Source: Cytophagales bacterium
GTDB taxonomy: Bacteria > Bacteroidota > Bacteroidia > Cytophagales > UBA9547
Reading direction: 5' to 3'
DNA length: 6,184 nt
Assembly (NCBI GenBank): GCA_003476475.1
Contig: DMUD01000034.1
Location: 1 to 6,184 of the forward strand
Below the pieces are notes generated by a model that was not told where the DNA came from, searched no databases, and was given only the letters and a program-made list of their open reading frames with translations. Of this stretch, positions 1 through 6,001 are shown piece after piece; position 1 is the stretch's first letter, and each line of letters begins with the position of its first letter. The translations under genes and the position numbers were made by a program.

Positions 1-169
1 AACCTTTTGGCAATGAAACACTGATGCCTTCGGCCATTTTGTTTTTTTCAAAAGTAAACTTGTAGCGCTTGGTTTCGCTTTGGTCGTCGGCTTCTTTTCC
101 CACTCGTTCTTGTGAAAAAGTGGTATTAAATATACAAATTGAGAAAAGGAGTAAAAGAAGTTGTTTCAT
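1..169 (-). CDS. Secreted protein of unknown function, N-terminal fragment (runs off the left edge)
   Basis: Reading the minus strand from ATG at 169-167 gives 56 open codons to the edge of the window. Residues 1-19 are a Sec signal peptide: a short basic start (MKQ), a run of five leucines with further hydrophobic residues, and likely cleavage after TTFS before Gln20. The mature part starts QERVGKEADDQSETKRYKF and is charged and soluble-looking. No lipobox cysteine is present after the hydrophobic core, so it is probably periplasmic, secreted or an outer-membrane protein. Only the first 37 or so mature residues are visible, which is too few to name a family. It lies 72 bp downstream of the 480-residue protein gene on the same strand, with its own candidate promoter in the gap. 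That the frame is coding is quite certain from the signal peptide; the function is unknown. Confidence 0.75.
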   Translation of the reverse strand, partial: MKQLLLLLFSICIFNTTFSQERVGKEADDQSETKRYKFTFEKNKMAEGISVSLPKG

Positions 170-186
170 GTGGTCGGATTTGGCAA

Positions 187-194
187 CAAAAATA
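187..194 (-). promoter_or_regulatory. Candidate -7 promoter element for the left-edge secreted-protein gene
   Basis: On the minus strand the sequence reads TATTTTTG, a full match to the Bacteroidota -7 consensus TAnnTTTG, with its last base 17 nt before the ATG at 169. I find no good TTG at the expected -33 distance, so this rests on the -7 element alone. Use of it would give a 5' leader of only about 12-14 nt. The gene could instead be read through from the upstream 480-residue gene. Confidence 0.35.
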
Positions 195-241
195 GAAAGA
201 AAAGCCCCAAAACGGTAAGCTATATGTAAACACAAAGACGA

Positions 242-1684
242 TTAGTGAATGGCACATAACTGCTGCACAAAACGTTCGTCGGGTTTTATCATTTTTAAAA
301 CAGAAAAACCTATGGGTTCTATTTTTTTCAGTTGTTCTACCAATTCTGATATTTTGGAAAAGCGGGGTTTTCCAATTTCATTCATGCTTACCTTCATTAT
401 TTTGATAAGCAAAGTAATGTGGCCAAGTTCGTCTTTGCCCAATATGCGCACTTGCCTTTGTAAGCTGCTTACCAATGAATTGTACAATTCTTCGTCTCGA
501 AGAAGACAGTATTGAAGCGCAAGAAGTATTTTTACGTCTAGCAAGGCTTCGGGGTATTTTTTAATGCTGTGTTCGTTCAGCAAATTGTTCAGCCATTTGG
601 CGGCCTCGTCGTATTTATCCACAAAAAAACATACAACGGCACGATAGGTCATGTATATGAGGGTACATCCCACGTCGTGTGTATCGTTTTCGAATTCCAA
701 AAACAGCACCTGATTTTCTTCATATAAATCAGCAAGTGTATTTAAGCTTCTGTTTCTTTCTATTTTCGAATAAAGGAAAAGCGGTGAAAAAGTATAAAAT
801 CCATAGTTGCTAAGAAGGGCCGAGGTATAGTCGTTAACTTCATGATAATGTTTTTCGGCTTGTTCATGTAATTTTTGTTGTAGGCAATATTCGTAGCAAA
901 GAAACTCGAAAACGGTGCGCAAATGATAGTAGGTAGTGTCTTGTTTGTAGGTGTCTAGAATGTTGTTTACCTTATTAAAAATATCCTCTATACTCTCTTT
1001 TTCCTTTTTATAGTCATCGTCTATAAAAAGACGATGATAAATATTCACAGCACTTTTATACACATACAATCGGTGCGATTGGTACAAATTGCACACGTTG
1101 TTTATTTCATTGCACAAAAAGTCGAGCTGTGTATTTTTATAATGGATTCCTTGAATGAAAAAAGATTCTAGGGTTTTGAAATAATCTGCCAATAAGTCTT
1201 CGGTTTTGTCCAATGCAAGCATGTAGGCCACATGTTTGTTGTATAGTTGCGAGTAGTAGTATTTTTCGGGCGAGTTGGCGTGTAGTCTTTTCAGGTATTT
1301 GTACACGATGGTGAGCTCGCTCGAGATGTCATAGTTGATGAGGTCTTTCTCTAGTTTTTTTAAAGTGGCCACAATGATTGATTTATTTTTGGTGAAGAAA
1401 ATGTCTTGTATAGAGGCAACCTTTTTTAAAATATCTGTTCTTGGATTTTCTGATTGAAGTAAAAGATACTCTTCTATTTTTTCGTTTAGTCGCGACCGAA
1501 GCGTATAAAATGCATTTTGGTTTATCTCCAGTTCTTCCATTATTCTGCTGTCGGAATACTGTTTTTCTCTCAGAAATTTGAGCAGATAAGCTGATTTTTC
1601 GGCATTGCAAATTATCAATGAGTTGTAAATCTCTTGGCTGTCTTTGTCTGAGAGCTGTTTAATAATATTCTTTAACTTAGACAT
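242..1684 (-). CDS. Conserved Bacteroidota all-helical protein with N-terminal HTH-like segment, unknown function
   Basis: The 480-residue product has no signal peptide or membrane segment and should be cytoplasmic. It is almost wholly alpha-helical by composition: rich in Leu, Tyr, Glu, Lys and Asn with very little Gly or Pro. Residues about 28-40 (AEKSAYLLKFLRE) and 44-66 (SDSRIMEELEINQNAFYTLRSRL) look like a helix-turn-helix or sigma-region-4-like unit, with the pattern I-x-x-x-L-x-I-x-x-x-A-x-x-x-x-x-x-R-L. The rest (about 100-470) is a chain of helical pairs rich in aromatic residues, such as YKYLKRLHANSPEKYYYSQLYNKH, shortened here to its pattern of Tyr/Leu/His, suggesting a TPR-like solenoid. 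I recall similar uncharacterised proteins across Bacteroidota but no assigned role. The start ATG at 1684-1682 keeps the KLKNIIKQLS opening. The gene is divergent from the nitronate monooxygenase gene. A DNA-binding or scaffold/regulator role is only an inference. Confidence 0.85.
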   Translation of the reverse strand: MSKLKNIIKQLSDKDSQEIYNSLIICNAEKSAYLLKFLREKQYSDSRIMEELEINQNAFYTLRSRLNEKIEEYLLLQSENPRTDILKKVASIQDIFFTKNKSIIVATLKKLEKDLINYDISSELTIVYKYLKRLHANSPEKYYYSQLYNKHVAYMLALDKTEDLLADYFKTLESFFIQGIHYKNTQLDFLCNEINNVCNLYQSHRLYVYKSAVNIYHRLFIDDDYKKEKESIEDIFNKVNNILDTYKQDTTYYHLRTVFEFLCYEYCLQQKLHEQAEKHYHEVNDYTSALLSNYGFYTFSPLFLYSKIERNRSLNTLADLYEENQVLFLEFENDTHDVGCTLIYMTYRAVVCFFVDKYDEAAKWLNNLLNEHSIKKYPEALLDVKILLALQYCLLRDEELYNSLVSSLQRQVRILGKDELGHITLLIKIMKVSMNEIGKPRFSKISELVEQLKKIEPIGFSVLKMIKPDERFVQQLCAIH

Positions 1685-1704
1685 TTTATAAGATTTCGTA
1701 GAAG

Positions 1705-1734
1705 CAAAATACTAAAAGTGTTTATAACAAACAA
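1705..1734 (-). promoter_or_regulatory. Weak candidate promoter for the 480-residue helical protein gene
   Basis: On the minus strand a TTG (1734-1732) is followed after 19 nt by GTATTTTG (1712-1705), which matches the TTTG half of the Bacteroidota -7 element TAnnTTTG but not the TA. Spacing is right, and the leader would be about 15-20 nt. It lies in the 91-bp divergent region shared with the nitronate monooxygenase gene. No convincing promoter was found for that enzyme on the plus strand. Confidence 0.25.
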
Positions 1735-1775
1735 TTTGCTGAAATAAAAATGACTAATTGAAATGCGGCTAGAAT

Positions 1776-2723
1776 ATGGAACAAGTTCAATTTAACAACA
1801 GGATAACCGCATTATTGGGTGTAAAATATCCCATAGTGCAAGCGGGAATGGTTTGGTGTAGTGGTTGGCGATTGGCTTCGGCCGTAAGCAATGCGGGTGC
1901 TCTAGGCATAATAGGTGCCGGTTCTATGCGCCCAGCAGTATTGCTCGAACACATAGAAAAATGCAAGAAAGCAACCCAAAACCCATTTGCAGTTAACGTG
2001 CCCTTGCTTTATCCTGATATTGAAAAGTTAATGCAAGTAGTGGTGCAGCAAGGGGTTCAAATCGTGTTCACTTCAGCGGGAAATCCTGACACTTGGACTA
2101 CTTGGCTCAAAGAAAGAGGGGTAAAGGTGGTACATGTTGTATCTAGTTTGAAATTTGCCCTGAAAGCCCAACAGGCAGGTGCCGATGCGGTGGTTGGGGA
2201 AGGTTTTGAAGCAGGCGGGCACAACGGAAGAGAAGAAACCACCACATTTTGCCTCATTCCCATGCTAAAAGAAAAACTCGACATTCCAATTATTGCTGCC
2301 GGTGGCGTGTATTCAGGCAGAAGCATGTTGGCTGCTTTTGCTCTAGGAGCTGAAGGCGTACAAATAGGGACAAGGTTTGCAGCCTCGGTCGAATCTTCGG
2401 CACATGATCATTTCAAACAAAAAATATGGGAGGTTGAAGAAGGGCAAACCGAGTTGGTTTTGAAAAAATTGAATCCCGTAAGAATGCTCAAAAATCCGTT
2501 CTATGAAAAGGTAAAAGAGTTGGAAACAATTGGGGCGTCGGTCGAAACACTCAAAAACTTGTTGGGAAAGGGACGTTCAAAACGCGGTATATTTCAAGGC
2601 GATTTGCAAGAGGGCGAATTAGAAATAGGCCAAATTGCGGCGATGGTACGAAAATCTGAAACAGCTGCCGAAATCGTCAATCAGATAGTGGAAGAATACA
2701 TTAGGATGAAAAATAGTTTATAG
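1776..2723 (+). CDS. Nitronate monooxygenase / FabK-like FMN-dependent TIM-barrel enzyme
   Basis: The 315-residue protein belongs to the 2-nitropropane dioxygenase/FabK family of cytoplasmic FMN enzymes with a TIM-barrel fold. Family landmarks are in order: YPIVQAGM (18-25) on the first strand, GALGIIGAG (41-49), FAVNVPLL (71-78), the region around TSAGNP (99-104), EGFEAGGHNG (142-151) with the conserved His149, the phosphate-binding IIAAGG (172-177) and GAEGVQIGTRF (191-201). A C-terminal lid follows, with GQIAAMV at 285-291. Length is close to FabK (about 320). Class members either oxidise alkyl nitronates such as propionate 3-nitronate, or, as FabK, reduce enoyl-ACP with NAD(P)H; sequence inspection alone does not separate these. 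The ATG at 1776 puts the first barrel strand at the normal distance from the N-terminus, although no Shine-Dalgarno is visible. Its stop lies 30 bp before the first palindromic operator, which belongs to the next gene. Confidence 0.92.
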   Translation: MEQVQFNNRITALLGVKYPIVQAGMVWCSGWRLASAVSNAGALGIIGAGSMRPAVLLEHIEKCKKATQNPFAVNVPLLYPDIEKLMQVVVQQGVQIVFTSAGNPDTWTTWLKERGVKVVHVVSSLKFALKAQQAGADAVVGEGFEAGGHNGREETTTFCLIPMLKEKLDIPIIAAGGVYSGRSMLAAFALGAEGVQIGTRFAASVESSAHDHFKQKIWEVEEGQTELVLKKLNPVRMLKNPFYEKVKELETIGASVETLKNLLGKGRSKRGIFQGDLQEGELEIGQIAAMVRKSETAAEIVNQIVEEYIRMKNSL

Positions 2724-2753
2724 TTATTGCGTGTTCCCACTTTTCGCCATACC

Positions 2754-2768
2754 TGCAACAATGTTGCA
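2754..2768. promoter_or_regulatory. Operator 1: perfect 7-1-7 palindrome TGCAACA-A-TGTTGCA before the receptor gene
   Basis: TGCAACAATGTTGCA is a perfect inverted repeat with a single central base. The same 15-mer (the centre base may vary) occurs twice more, in front of the lipoprotein gene. The 7-1-7 layout is that of Fur-family operators (for example TGATAAT-n-ATTATCA in Bacillus). Its right arm contains the TTG of the -33 element of the receptor promoter, so a bound protein would be expected to block RNA polymerase. The cognate regulator is not in the window, and assignment to Zur rather than Fur or another dimeric repressor is inference. Confidence 0.8.
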
Positions 2769-2793
2769 ACTAATTATTGCATCCGTATCTTTG
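2764..2793 (+). promoter_or_regulatory. Bacteroidota-type promoter of the TonB-dependent receptor gene
   Basis: TTG at 2764-2766, a 19-nt spacer, then TATCTTTG at 2786-2793, a full match to the Bacteroidota consensus (-33 TTG, -7 TAnnTTTG) at correct spacing. Transcription should start near 2797-2800. The -33 element sits inside operator 1. This promoter makes any receptor start upstream of about 2800 unlikely and gives a leader of about 18-20 nt to the TTG at 2817. Confidence 0.6.
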
Positions 2794-2816
2794 TCCCCCT
2801 TTATCTTATACTTCTT

Positions 2817-5150
2817 TTGACACATCTGCGTTTAGCATACATTGTTCTACTTTTCCTAATGTCCTTTTTAGGGGCTACTGCACAGCCCATCTGTCATTTG
2901 AAAATAAAGGGTATAGTGTTGGATGGAGAAACGAATCAACCATTTGAGGGAGTATCGGTTTTTTTGAAAGAATTCAATGTGGGCACCGTATCCGACGCTA
3001 AAGGTAGATTTGAACTATCAAAACTTTGTGAAGGAGAGCATGAGGTGGTGTATTCTTTTTTGGGTTACAAAACCTACGTGGCAAAATACAAGCTGACCGA
3101 AGAAACGGTTTACGATAGAGTATTATTGCACACCGACACTTGTGTGTTGGAGTCTGTTACGATTTATGGTATAAAAGCAGAAAATCAGGCTACTTACACC
3201 ACCGCGGTGTTGGATGGAAAATCTTTGGAAAAAACCCGTGGCTTGTCTTTGGCCGATGCATTGAAGGAATTGCCCGGAGTAGAGGTGTATCGTACAGGCA
3301 CTTCGATAGCCAAACCGGTCATTCATGGCATGTATGGCAACAGGGTGTTGATGTTAAATGCTGGCCTGAGGCAGGAAGGCCAACAATGGGGCAATGAGCA
3401 TGCTCCCGAAATAGATCCCTTTGTGTCGGACAAATTGGCGGTCATAAAGGGCGCTTCGGTGGTACGATATGGTTCCGATGCCATTGCAGGAGTGGTGGTG
3501 GTGGAGCCACGCAAAATGCCTTTGGAAAGAGGAGTTTTTGGCGAAATGAATCTTGTAGGAATGGGGAACAATCGCCAAGGTACAGCATCGGCTATTTTAG
3601 AAGGAAAATTGGGCGAAAAAATTCCCTTGCAATGGCGTTTTCAAGGCACCTACAAAAAGGCGGGCAATGCCAAAACGCCTCAATATTATTTGGCCAATAC
3701 GGGATTTGAGGAAAAAAACTTCTCATATTCATTGGCCTACAACAAAAAATGGTTCGAAAGCAACCTTTTTTACAGTCAGTTCAACACCACATTGGGTATA
3801 TTTTCTGGAGCACACATAGGCAGTTTGGCCGATTTACAAACGGCCATCAACAGAACAAGACCGGCCGTCACAAGTCATTTTTCCTACGACATCCAACGCC
3901 CTTTTCAGCATGTAGAACACGAACTGGTTCGTTTAAAACTTGCTGCCAAAATATATGCTTTAGGAAAAGTGGGTCTTCAGCTTGGTCGCCAGTTCAACGA
4001 CCGTTCTGAATTCGACTTGTTGCGCAGCTCGCAAGCAAATCTTCGCAAGGACAATCCCCAGTTGCAATTCAAGCTTACTACACATAGCGTTGATGCCTAT
4101 TTTGAACACAAACCCGTAGCCAAACTAAACGGGTCGTTTGGGGTGGCCTACATTCGGCAAAGCAATGTGTGGCAAGGCCGTTTTCTTATCCCCAATTTCA
4201 TTAGCAATGCCTATGGAATTTTTGCTACCGAAAAATGGGTACATCGCAAATTTGAAGCGGAATTGGGCATCAGATACGACCAAAAAAATATTGACGTGTA
4301 CACCAACGGGAATGGGCTAGTACAAAAAACGCCCCATTTTTTTTCGCAAACAGTAGCTACGATAGCGTTGGCGTATATGCTGCGCGAAAATTTGACACTG
4401 AGAGCTGATTTTGGTACCACATGGCGCCCCCCAACAGTCAACGAATTGTACAGCAAAGGCTTGCATCACGGAGCGGCGGCTATCGAAAATGGCAATCCAA
4501 CTATTCGTCCAGAAAAAGCCTATAAAGCGGTAGTATCTTTGGAAAACAGAGGCGAAAAATACAAGTCGTCGCTGGTATTTTATTATAACCACATTCAAGA
4601 TTACATCTATCTAAAGCCCGATTTGTTGCTTGTGCAAACAACTCGCGGTGCTTTTCCTTCCTTCACCTATTCCCAAATAAATGCGCGTTTTTTTGGTACC
4701 GACGCCATGACCGATTTTCAGCTAACAAAGGCTTTTCAACTTATATGGAAGGGAGCCGTGGTTTTGGCACGTAATGAAACCGAAAATCAATATGTGCCCT
4801 TTGTGCCTCCTTTTCGATACAGTGGCACATTACGTTATAGCCCGCATTTCAACCAGTTTTTAAAAAAACACCAAGCCTATGTGGGGGTTTCATGTGCAAG
4901 AGTTGAAAAACAGCACAGAGTTCCCGAAAATGCCGACTATATGCCGCCCCCCCCAGCCTATACACTTTTTGGAGCAGAAATGGGTGCCGACATCGTTTTT
5001 GGAAAATACACGGTGGTGTGTAGTCTTGAAATCAACAATTTGTTTGATGTGTCGTATCGCGATTACATGAATAGATTTCGTTATTTCAACGATGAAATGG
5101 GAAGAAATGTGGTATTCAGGATGAAGATGCCACTCACGTTCCGTTACTAA
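2817..5150 (+). CDS. TonB-dependent outer-membrane receptor with carboxypeptidase-regulatory-like domain, probable metal uptake
   Basis: An outer-membrane, TonB-energised receptor of about 777 residues. From the TTG at 2817 it has a good signal peptide (MTHLR, a hydrophobic core, cleavage after ATAQ at residue 23). A carboxypeptidase-D-regulatory-like beta-sandwich (about 27-118; GIVLDGETNQPFEGVSV, SDAKGRFEL) and a plug domain (about 130-231; LADALKELPGVEV, PVIHGMYGNRVLMLN, GSDAIAGVVVVEP) follow. The 22-strand barrel then ends in NNLFDVSYRDYMNRF and a C-terminal aromatic residue. Histidines recur at likely ligand-facing positions: EHAPEID (194-200), GAHIG (331-335), HVEHE (365-369) and LHHG (549-552). 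The ELYSKGLHHG...ENGNPTIRPEKA region resembles ZnuD-like zinc receptors. The frame stays open back to a TTG at 2727, but that stretch holds the operator and promoter. ATG 2859 is the other candidate but leaves a truncated signal peptide. The substrate (zinc favoured) is inferred. Confidence 0.9.
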   Translation: MTHLRLAYIVLLFLMSFLGATAQPICHLKIKGIVLDGETNQPFEGVSVFLKEFNVGTVSDAKGRFELSKLCEGEHEVVYSFLGYKTYVAKYKLTEETVYDRVLLHTDTCVLESVTIYGIKAENQATYTTAVLDGKSLEKTRGLSLADALKELPGVEVYRTGTSIAKPVIHGMYGNRVLMLNAGLRQEGQQWGNEHAPEIDPFVSDKLAVIKGASVVRYGSDAIAGVVVVEPRKMPLERGVFGEMNLVGMGNNRQGTASAILEGKLGEKIPLQWRFQGTYKKAGNAKTPQYYLANTGFEEKNFSYSLAYNKKWFESNLFYSQFNTTLGIFSGAHIGSLADLQTAINRTRPAVTSHFSYDIQRPFQHVEHELVRLKLAAKIYALGKVGLQLGRQFNDRSEFDLLRSSQANLRKDNPQLQFKLTTHSVDAYFEHKPVAKLNGSFGVAYIRQSNVWQGRFLIPNFISNAYGIFATEKWVHRKFEAELGIRYDQKNIDVYTNGNGLVQKTPHFFSQTVATIALAYMLRENLTLRADFGTTWRPPTVNELYSKGLHHGAAAIENGNPTIRPEKAYKAVVSLENRGEKYKSSLVFYYNHIQDYIYLKPDLLLVQTTRGAFPSFTYSQINARFFGTDAMTDFQLTKAFQLIWKGAVVLARNETENQYVPFVPPFRYSGTLRYSPHFNQFLKKHQAYVGVSCARVEKQHRVPENADYMPPPPAYTLFGAEMGADIVFGKYTVVCSLEINNLFDVSYRDYMNRFRYFNDEMGRNVVFRMKMPLTFRY

Positions 5151-5172
5151 AAGAAACTTCAGAAAAAATAAA

Positions 5173-5187
5173 TGCAACAATGTTGCA
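5173..5187. promoter_or_regulatory. Operator 2: perfect 7-1-7 palindrome TGCAACA-A-TGTTGCA before the lipoprotein gene
   Basis: This is identical over all 15 bases to operator 1, and its symmetry extends by one more base pair on each side (A...T). It lies 22 bp after the receptor stop codon. Bases 11-13 (TTG, 5183-5185) serve as the candidate -33 element of the lipoprotein promoter, exactly the register seen at operator 1. A partial half-site, TGTTGCG, follows at 5192-5198. Confidence 0.8.
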
Positions 5188-5213
5188 TATTTGTTGCGCC
5201 CTTATTTTATTTG
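5183..5213 (+). promoter_or_regulatory. Candidate Bacteroidota-type promoter of the lipoprotein gene
   Basis: TTG at 5183-5185, a 20-nt spacer, then TTTATTTG at 5206-5213, which matches TAnnTTTG at all fixed positions except the second. Expected start of transcription is about 5217-5220, leaving a leader of about 24 nt before ATG 5243. The -33 element lies in operator 2 and the -7 element runs into operator 3. The gene may also receive read-through from the receptor gene 92 bp upstream. Confidence 0.45.
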
Positions 5214-5226
5214 CAACATTGTTGCA
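5212..5226. promoter_or_regulatory. Operator 3: perfect 7-1-7 palindrome TGCAACA-T-TGTTGCA over the lipoprotein transcription start
   Basis: The same 7-base arms as operators 1 and 2, with the central base T instead of A. Its centre is 39 bp from that of operator 2. It covers the end of the -7 element and the predicted transcription start, 16 bp before the lipoprotein ATG. Conservation of the arms while only the centre varies is what a dimeric protein-binding site predicts. Confidence 0.8.
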
Positions 5227-5242
5227 TTTATAACATAACATT

Positions 5243-5857
5243 ATGAGAAATCTGAGTAAAAAAATCCTTTTGATTGGAACGATGGCCCTTTTTTTGTTCG
5301 CTTGCAAAAAAAATAAATCGGCAGATCCAAAACCAGATACACCGCTAGATCCAGGAGCGGGAGAATCGGAAAATATTACAAGGGTTGCGCTGTATTTGAC
5401 CAATCAGTCTACCAGTAAAATAGACACGGTCGAGTGGAAAGATGTGGATGGCGACGGCATAGGAAATCCACCTGTGATAGACTCTTTAATACTTCTTCCA
5501 AACACCACATACAACGTACAACTTAAAATATTTGACGATACCAAAAACCCCGCAGATACAATAAGCCACGAGGTGGAAGAAGAGGCCGATAACCATATAT
5601 TCCATTACACTTTCACACCCAAAACGGCCAACGGCTTGTTAGTGACAACCAGTATCCTTGACAAAGACAAATTGTCGCCTGCGTTGCCACTAGGTTTGAA
5701 TTTCGATTTAACCACCAACCAAAATTCAGGCGAAGGTAGTTTTGAAGTAGTTTTAAGGCATTTTGGCCCTGGGCTTGCCAAAACCACCAACCCAAGTGAT
5801 GGCGAGGAAGATTTAAAAATAGCATTTCCAACCAAAGTAGAGATTCTTCAAAAGTAA
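5243..5857 (+). CDS. Cell-envelope lipoprotein with DxDxDG motif, partner of the upstream TonB-dependent receptor
   Basis: A 204-residue protein with a type II signal peptide: basic MRNLSKK, a hydrophobic core, and lipobox LFAC with the lipidated Cys21. A flexible Lys/Pro/Asp-rich linker (22-44) precedes a compact beta-rich domain (about 45-202). The domain contains WKDVDGDGIGNPP (65-77), whose DxDxDG resembles a calcium-type loop, then an acidic SHEVEEEADNHIFHY (108-122) with His109, His118 and His121, and LRHFGPG (171-177). These D/E/H residues are candidate metal ligands. I recall a Bacteroidota-only family of this shape that often sits beside TonB-dependent receptors and carries doubtful automated names (such as GTP cyclohydrolase or periplasmic-binding-fold protein); nothing visible here supports a catalytic role. 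It shares the operator sequence with the receptor gene, so a role as accessory or surface ligand-binding protein for the same substrate is likely. Inner versus outer membrane and surface exposure are undetermined. Confidence 0.85.
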   Translation: MRNLSKKILLIGTMALFLFACKKNKSADPKPDTPLDPGAGESENITRVALYLTNQSTSKIDTVEWKDVDGDGIGNPPVIDSLILLPNTTYNVQLKIFDDTKNPADTISHEVEEEADNHIFHYTFTPKTANGLLVTTSILDKDKLSPALPLGLNFDLTTNQNSGEGSFEVVLRHFGPGLAKTTNPSDGEEDLKIAFPTKVEILQK

Positions 5858-5861
5858 AGCT

Positions 5862-5884
5862 GCCTATCCGGCGCTTCGACAGGC
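5862..5884. repeat. Imperfect hairpin, REP-like extragenic palindrome
   Basis: Arms GCCTATC and GACAGGC pair with one mismatch around a 9-nt loop, 4 bp after the lipoprotein stop. The right half contains CTTCGACAGGCT, which resembles the core of common extragenic palindromes (CTTCGACAGGCTCAG-type) in many bacterial genomes. The 5858-5918 stretch is GC-richer than its surroundings. It is not followed by a T-run, so it is not itself a terminator. Only one copy is visible, so calling it a repeat family is inference. Confidence 0.35.
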
Positions 5885-5918
5885 TATGCGGCCTTGGTGG
5901 GCTTAACTAGACCTAACT

Positions 5919-5950
5919 GGCACAAGCATTCGCTTGTGCCTTTTCTTTAT
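5919..5950 (+). terminator. Intrinsic terminator of the receptor-lipoprotein region
   Basis: Perfect 9-bp stem GGCACAAGC / GCTTGTGCC with an ATTC loop (5919-5940), followed directly by the T-rich TTTTCTTTAT. It lies 61 bp after the lipoprotein stop. The minus-strand side has no T-run after the hairpin, so it points to plus-strand transcription only. Confidence 0.85.
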
Positions 5951-5954
5951 TTCT

Positions 5955-5984
5955 GCCGTGTCAGGAGCTATCGCCTATCACGGC
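5955..5984. other. Imperfect hairpin between convergent genes
   Basis: Six-bp arms GCCGTG (5955-5960) and CACGGC (5979-5984) enclose a 2x2 mismatch and an inner AGG/CCT pairing. It lies between the lipoprotein terminator and the stop of the convergent XRE gene. Neither strand has a T-run after it (on the minus strand a run of seven T precedes it), so it is not a standard intrinsic terminator. It may stabilise the 3' end of the minus-strand transcript, but that is a guess. Confidence 0.35.
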
Positions 5985-6001
5985 TTAAAAAAATATGTTG
6001 A

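Noticed and set aside
1731..1738. ACAATTTG as a -7 element for the nitronate monooxygenase gene
   Set aside because: It lacks the TA of TAnnTTTG and has no TTG at 19-21 nt upstream.
3123..4598. Several minus-strand and alternate-frame open frames of 60-93 codons inside the receptor gene
   Set aside because: They are shadows of a strongly recognised receptor coding sequence and show no domain, start signal or sensible composition.
5173..5187. Palindrome after the receptor stop read as an intrinsic terminator
   Set aside because: The hairpin would have at most a 5-bp stem with no T-run after it, and the same sequence occurs upstream of a gene start at 2754. A protein-binding site explains both.
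5134..5403. Minus-strand open frame of 89 codons across the receptor-lipoprotein gap
   Set aside because: It covers the two operators and the start of the lipoprotein gene and encodes their reverse complement. It has no family resemblance.
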